DNA from: Phyllobacterium bourgognense
GTDB taxonomy: Bacteria > Pseudomonadota > Alphaproteobacteria > Rhizobiales > Rhizobiaceae
NCBI RefSeq assembly: GCF_003337575.1
Contig: NZ_QPJM01000001.1
Span: 434,001-498,000, forward strand
Direction of reading: 5' to 3'
Length of the DNA: 64,000 bases
Part shown: positions 59,864-64,000 of the stretch, one piece after another
How positions within the stretch are numbered: position 1 is the first letter of the stretch
How the letters are laid out: each line of letters starts with the position of its first letter
Program-made: the position numbers and the translations under genes
The notes under the pieces: model-generated
Told to the model about the DNA's origin: nothing
The model's input: the letters and a program-made list of their open reading frames with translations, nothing else
The model's database searches: none

Positions 59864-61744
59864 CTACTGCGAAATGATCGGCGAGATAAACGGGTTGTCC
59901 CAGGAACCACCAATAAAAAAGCGCGTGTGATTGATCGTCGGCTCCGGCTTGGGCGCGTCCGGTGCAGCGCCTGCCGCCGATGCTGGAGCGGGACCTCGGG
60001 CTGCGAAGTCGCCCGTGAGCGCCAGGCTTTTACCGATCAGCGTCACGATACCGGCAAAATTCAGAGTGCCGGACTTGGTCTGGATTTGCGCCGTCTCCAG
60101 GGCCGCCACCCCATCCATGATATTCGCTTTGGCCTCGAACTTATCGAAGGCCAGCCAGGCATCTGTCTTCTCGTTGAGGCTGAAGAAACGGTCCGTCTTG
60201 GCCTTGCTCAGGAGGCCGTTGAAGTCCAGGCTACGGATCTGCCCACTGCCGAAGCGCATGGACAGCGTTCCCTTGGCATTGCCGAGCGCTGTTGACCAAC
60301 GTGATATCGGACCCTTCAAGACAAGGGACAGTGTTCCCTTGCCAAGTTGGAAGCGATCGCCAAATCCAAGCAGGGAGGCGATAGAAGCACTGTTTACTTC
60401 GGTGCCGTTGAGGCGCAATTCACCGGTCGTTGCGCCATCCCCCTCATCCGCGAGCTGGAAACTTGCAGCAACGGAACCATCGAATGCCGAGGCCTCGCCG
60501 ATGTCGAACATCGCGCGTCCATTGCGGATTTGTGCCGTCGCGGCGACCTTCGAGAGATCGATCGTCCCGATCGTTGCTTTTTGTGTGGATACGCGCAGGT
60601 CGAGATTGAGCTGCTTCAGGAAACCACTGTCGATAACCGTGTCGGAATCCGCGGAACCATCCGGCAAGGGCATGAAACCTGAAAACACCGAATGAATGTC
60701 GAGCGTTTCGAAGGCAAGCGTGCCGGTGACGCTGGGTGTGCCCTGATTAAGCACGACTTCGATGACACCCTTCGCGGGGTTGTCGTTCAGTGTTGCCGTC
60801 AGTCCGTCCAGCTTTACGCGCGTAGCGGAACCGGAGACGGATGCATCCATTGCGAAGCTTCCGATCGGCGCGCCCGGAATAGTCGCCATTCTCGACCATT
60901 CGAGCGTGCGTCTCAGGGATGGTGAGGTCAGCGACAGCGTTCCTTCGAAGAACTGATCCTTGGAGACATTGGCCGATCCGTTGAATGACAGCGTCAAGGG
61001 TGTCGAGCCGAGATTGACCTGCAGAGGGCTGGTGCCGCCAGCCAGAAGTAACAAAGCCCGCGTGGCCGAACTGTCGATTTCCGTTTCTTCGCCGTGCCAG
61101 ATGGCTCTGCCCTGGAAACTCGCAACGCCCGAGGTCTGCGGCCAGTCAAAAACGCCGCTGATGCTCGAGATTTGTTCTTCGGCGCCGTTGATTGGCCGTT
61201 TGAAGGTGACCGTCGCGTCTTCCAGCCGCACACGCCCGAACGGCTGCGACGATACGGTGCTCATATCCGGTTTGGCGGGATTGGCTTCAACAGCAGCGCG
61301 CGCTTCCCGGACGACATCGCCGATCCGGCCATCACTCTTGGCAAGGGCTTCGCCGATCTCGGAAAGGCTTTTGATCGGTTCGTCGATGACAAATCTTGGC
61401 CGCACGATTTTGGTTTCAGTAAATTCGATATTGCCCAGTAGCGCGGAAAGAAGCGACAGGTCGACTTCTATTCTCTCGGCTTGCATGAAGGGTGCTCCTT
61501 CACTCTGCCACGGGTTGCGAATGGTGATATCGCCTAGCGAAGCGGTGAAAACGGGAAAGAAGGATATCTGCGGCGTCTGACGGGACTCGACGCTATAGCC
61601 AGTCCAGTTGCTGATTTCCTGGATAAGCCTGGCCCGAATCAGGTCCGTACTGACGAGGTAGGGCAGGGCCGCCAGAACTCCCACGGCGATGAGAGCCAAC
61701 ATCAAGATCGTGGCGAGAAGGTTCCTTGGCCTGTACCAGGACAT
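59864..61744 (-). CDS. AsmA-family envelope protein
   Basis: 626 residues: one N-terminal membrane anchor (LLATILMLALIAVGVLAALP) followed by a long periplasmic beta-rich region. AsmA features are LIRARLIQEISNWTGYSV near the start, FPVFTASLGDITIRNP, ERIEVDLSLLSALLGNIEF, and a C-terminal AsmA_2-like part (GTLSMRFGSGQIRSLDFNGL, FDKFEAKANIMDGVAALE). Such proteins are thought to carry phospholipids between membranes. The Pro/Ala-rich segment near residue 590 is a linker. ATG 61744 is favoured for its signal-like start; 61807 is an alternative. Confidence 0.88.
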   Translation of the reverse strand: MSWYRPRNLLATILMLALIAVGVLAALPYLVSTDLIRARLIQEISNWTGYSVESRQTPQISFFPVFTASLGDITIRNPWQSEGAPFMQAERIEVDLSLLSALLGNIEFTETKIVRPRFVIDEPIKSLSEIGEALAKSDGRIGDVVREARAAVEANPAKPDMSTVSSQPFGRVRLEDATVTFKRPINGAEEQISSISGVFDWPQTSGVASFQGRAIWHGEETEIDSSATRALLLLAGGTSPLQVNLGSTPLTLSFNGSANVSKDQFFEGTLSLTSPSLRRTLEWSRMATIPGAPIGSFAMDASVSGSATRVKLDGLTATLNDNPAKGVIEVVLNQGTPSVTGTLAFETLDIHSVFSGFMPLPDGSADSDTVIDSGFLKQLNLDLRVSTQKATIGTIDLSKVAATAQIRNGRAMFDIGEASAFDGSVAASFQLADEGDGATTGELRLNGTEVNSASIASLLGFGDRFQLGKGTLSLVLKGPISRWSTALGNAKGTLSMRFGSGQIRSLDFNGLLSKAKTDRFFSLNEKTDAWLAFDKFEAKANIMDGVAALETAQIQTKSGTLNFAGIVTLIGKSLALTGDFAARGPAPASAAGAAPDAPKPEPTINHTRFFIGGSWDNPFISPIISQ

Positions 61745-61894
61745 GAGCGTTTCCGATTTCAATCCTTCCAGCTGCCGGGGCTGTAAGCTTTTTGCACTGC
61801 CATCCACGGTTTAGCGATCACGCAGGGCAATTCAAGCCGGTATAGACCTTTTACGATCGATTTGTTGGAAATGACCCGTTTGTGAATTAGCCGA

Positions 61895-64000
61895 CTACTC
61901 AGCGAGAACACGCGTGGACGGAAATGTTATCTCGACCATCGTCCCGCGACCCGGATTGGAGTCGATCGTGAAATTGGCGCGGTTGGCTTCGGCCATTGCC
62001 TTGGTCAACGGCAGGCCAAGCCCGGTACCATCGCTGCGAGAATGCTTCGGCGTTGTGATCTGCTTGTAGGGCCGCAGAGCCTGCTCGACCTCCTGCCGCG
62101 TCATGCCGATGCCGGTGTCCCGCACACGCAAAAGCACATCGCCGCTCGCCTCATAGCTCGTGGAAACGATAACCTGTCCGCCCGGTCCCGTGAATCGGAT
62201 CGCATTTGACAAGAGGTTCAACGCGATCTGCGTGATCGAACGATGGTCCGCGACAATGTCGGGCAACCGCGATGTCAGGCTGGAGCGGATGATGACACGC
62301 TCGCGGTTCGCTTGCGGCTGCATGATCGCAACGGCTTCCGTCAGCGCTTCGTTGAGCGAAACCGCCTCGAAATCCATCTCGACGGCGCCGGCCTCGATCT
62401 TCGAGATATCGAGTAGATCGTTGACCAGCGACAGGACATGATTGCCGGAGCGACTGATATCGTTCAAATAGTCGCGGTAGCGTTCGCTGCCGATAGGGCC
62501 GAACTTCTCGTCCGCCATCAATTCGGAAAAGCCGATGATGGCATTGAGCGGTGTGCGGATTTCATGGCTGATGCGCGCCAGAAATTCGCTCTTCTGCGCA
62601 GACGTACGTTCGGCCTCGCGCCGGGCGCTGACCAGCTCTTCCTCTGCGCGTTTCCAGTGGGTGATGTCGCGCAGGACAACGCAGTATCCTTTGGAGGCGT
62701 CCAGCTTGCCGATAGTCATGAACAGCGGGATGAAGCGGCCTTGGGCTTCACGGCCAATCACCTCGCGCCCGTCATTGAGCAGACTGGCGACGCCATTTTC
62801 TGAAAGACTGTTCAGATAATCCATCGCTGCACGCTGGCTTTCGATGGCGAAAAGCATGGAGAAGGCTTTGCCGGTCAATTCCTCCGGCTCGTAGCCGAAG
62901 AGCGCAGCGGCGGAATGGTTGACGGAGCGGATCGAACCGGCTGAATCGAGCAGGATCACGCCGTCGGTCGCCGTATCGAGAATGGCGCTGAGCTCATCGA
63001 TGCGCGTCTGCAGCAGCTGGCGCTCGCTCACCTCGAAATGGTCGGCAGCCCGGGCTTGCGGCGACAATGCGAGCAGCAGCGCACGCTCGCCATTCTCGGT
63101 TGCTTCGTCCCAGCGGACCGCCTGCAGATGCGCCTGAACCCGCGTCACCGAGCCATCGCTGCGCCGAAGGTTCATGCCGGCTTCGTCGTCATCGCTGCTA
63201 TCGCCAGTTTCATCGGCGAAGAGGATGCTCAAGCCGCCCGCATCGTTGATCGCTTCGGCAGACGCGTACAATATGTTCTCCAGCAGCGCGGGATTTGCAT
63301 AAAGTATCTGGCCGTGGCGGTGAATCAGGACCGGCAAGGGCAGGGCCGCGAGAATGGACGTGTCGACACCTTGCCGCGCCTGTTCGCGAATGTTTATCGC
63401 AAAATCCTCAGGCTGGCCGAGTTCGTCCTTGCTATCGCCATCCGCAACAGCATAGCCCGGACCGACCACTTCCGCATCGGGAACCTTGGGCTCCATCTTT
63501 ACAGCCGGCGCGGCAACTGGCGCAGGTTCTGCATCGCCATTGCTCTTCGGGCCATCACCAAGAACTTCCCGGCGCAGCCTTTCGGCAATTTCGCGAAATG
63601 CATTGCGTTCGGCATCGTTGAGCCGTCCGTCGTCGCGTGAGAGCCGTTGCGTCTTGAGCGGAATGATATTGTCTGTTGTATCCGGCGTGATTTCCAGCGC
63701 GGGTTTTTCCCCGTTGAAGACGTCTACGTCCGCCGCTTTATGCACCACCGCTTGTACGTCGTTCAATGTCTCGCCGGCGGCTTTCGGATCGGTTGTCACA
63801 TCGCCCATACGGGCCACGCCAAACCCCCGGAAACCCAGGAACACCCGGTCACGCGAATAGATCGGCAGCGCAGCAAGCTCGATCGGCACACGCAGGTCGG
63901 TGCCTTCGATTGGCCATAGCACCGTCCGTCCCGACCAAGTGTCGCGGCGCTCGAGAAGCGCGGCGATTTCCTCATTGTCGTCGAACCCATGGCTCGCAGC
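61895..64000 (-). CDS. PAS-domain sensor histidine kinase (PdhS/CbrA-like), 5' end outside window
   Basis: About 701 residues are visible; the frame is open to the right edge (AASHGFDDNEEIAALLERRD precedes the first internal start). A PAS domain lies in IDELSAILDTATDGVILLDS to YCVVLRDITHWKRAEEEL. The H-box is SHEIRTPLNAIIGFSELM, N-box NLLSNAIRFTGPGG, and G boxes DTGIGMTRQEVEQAL and GTGLGLPLTKAMAEA. The kinase core resembles PleC/DivJ/PdhS kinases that control DivK and the cell cycle in Rhizobiales. An acidic linker rich in Pro/Ala is at about 110-170. Which member it is cannot be settled from this fragment. Confidence 0.9.
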   Translation of the reverse strand, partial: AASHGFDDNEEIAALLERRDTWSGRTVLWPIEGTDLRVPIELAALPIYSRDRVFLGFRGFGVARMGDVTTDPKAAGETLNDVQAVVHKAADVDVFNGEKPALEITPDTTDNIIPLKTQRLSRDDGRLNDAERNAFREIAERLRREVLGDGPKSNGDAEPAPVAAPAVKMEPKVPDAEVVGPGYAVADGDSKDELGQPEDFAINIREQARQGVDTSILAALPLPVLIHRHGQILYANPALLENILYASAEAINDAGGLSILFADETGDSSDDDEAGMNLRRSDGSVTRVQAHLQAVRWDEATENGERALLLALSPQARAADHFEVSERQLLQTRIDELSAILDTATDGVILLDSAGSIRSVNHSAAALFGYEPEELTGKAFSMLFAIESQRAAMDYLNSLSENGVASLLNDGREVIGREAQGRFIPLFMTIGKLDASKGYCVVLRDITHWKRAEEELVSARREAERTSAQKSEFLARISHEIRTPLNAIIGFSELMADEKFGPIGSERYRDYLNDISRSGNHVLSLVNDLLDISKIEAGAVEMDFEAVSLNEALTEAVAIMQPQANRERVIIRSSLTSRLPDIVADHRSITQIALNLLSNAIRFTGPGGQVIVSTSYEASGDVLLRVRDTGIGMTRQEVEQALRPYKQITTPKHSRSDGTGLGLPLTKAMAEANRANFTIDSNPGRGTMVEITFPSTRVLAE

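Overview
The window looks like chromosomal DNA of an alphaproteobacterium of the order Hyphomicrobiales (Rhizobiales), most likely near Phyllobacterium, Brucella/Ochrobactrum or Mesorhizobium. The pointers are gene content (ureDABCEFG, zwf-pgl-edd for Entner-Doudoroff catabolism, a PdhS/CbrA-like PAS histidine kinase, an isocitrate lyase gene divergent from a ScfR/RamB-like regulator), protein style, and several dispersed palindromic repeats of the rhizobial RIME kind. The exact genus is inference. No rRNA, tRNA, prophage, IS transposase or CRISPR array was seen.

Layout. 1-5.6 kb: end of an amidase, a Dabb-domain protein, glycerate 2-kinase, small exported proteins, a candidate antisense-Shine-Dalgarno sRNA on the minus strand, and a luciferase-like monooxygenase. 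5.5-11.7 kb (minus): urease operon ureD-A-B-C-(DinB)-E-F-G, with an exported protein on the opposite strand between ureB and ureC; proC lies just upstream. 12.6-21.7 kb: exopolysaccharide locus with a Wzy/ExoQ-like polymerase, four glycosyltransferase-type proteins, a Wzx-like flippase and a GumC/Wzz-like chain-length protein that carries a RIME-like repeat inside its coding sequence. 21.9-25.6 kb: sarcosine-oxidase-beta-like enzyme, FolD and a GlxA/GbdR-like regulator, suggesting one-carbon or methylamine catabolism. 25.6-34.8 kb: VapBC module, zwf-pgl-edd, an aldehyde dehydrogenase with two SDRs, and a second toxin-antitoxin module between repeats. 35-42 kb: KASIII, an RTX protein, a PuuB-like oxidase and PuuA-like ligase separated by a 148-bp palindrome, a five-copy 60-bp tandem array, and a Crp/Fnr regulator with a palindromic operator. 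42.7-46.8 kb: small proteins, aceA and its putative regulator.

46.9-54.2 kb is the most unusual part: an envelope-related accessory stretch with a lipoprotein and a 1440-residue repeat protein that share an NlpC/P60-like His...Cys pattern, a 43-residue lipoprotein on the minus strand, an L,D-transpeptidase and a membrane-anchored Sel1-like protein. The giant protein has an N-terminal papain-like domain, about ten 74-residue repeats and a C-terminal EF-hand-like module; I know no described system of this make-up. 54.3-59.5 kb: an EamA exporter and a putrescine-type ABC importer (potFGHI). 59.5-59.8 kb: structured non-coding sequence with a 29-codon ORF over an intrinsic terminator. 59.9-64 kb: an AsmA-family protein and a PAS histidine kinase that runs off the right edge.

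Starts were chosen from ribosome-binding sites, overlaps and family lengths, and differ in places from the longest open frame. All family assignments come from reading motifs, not from searches.
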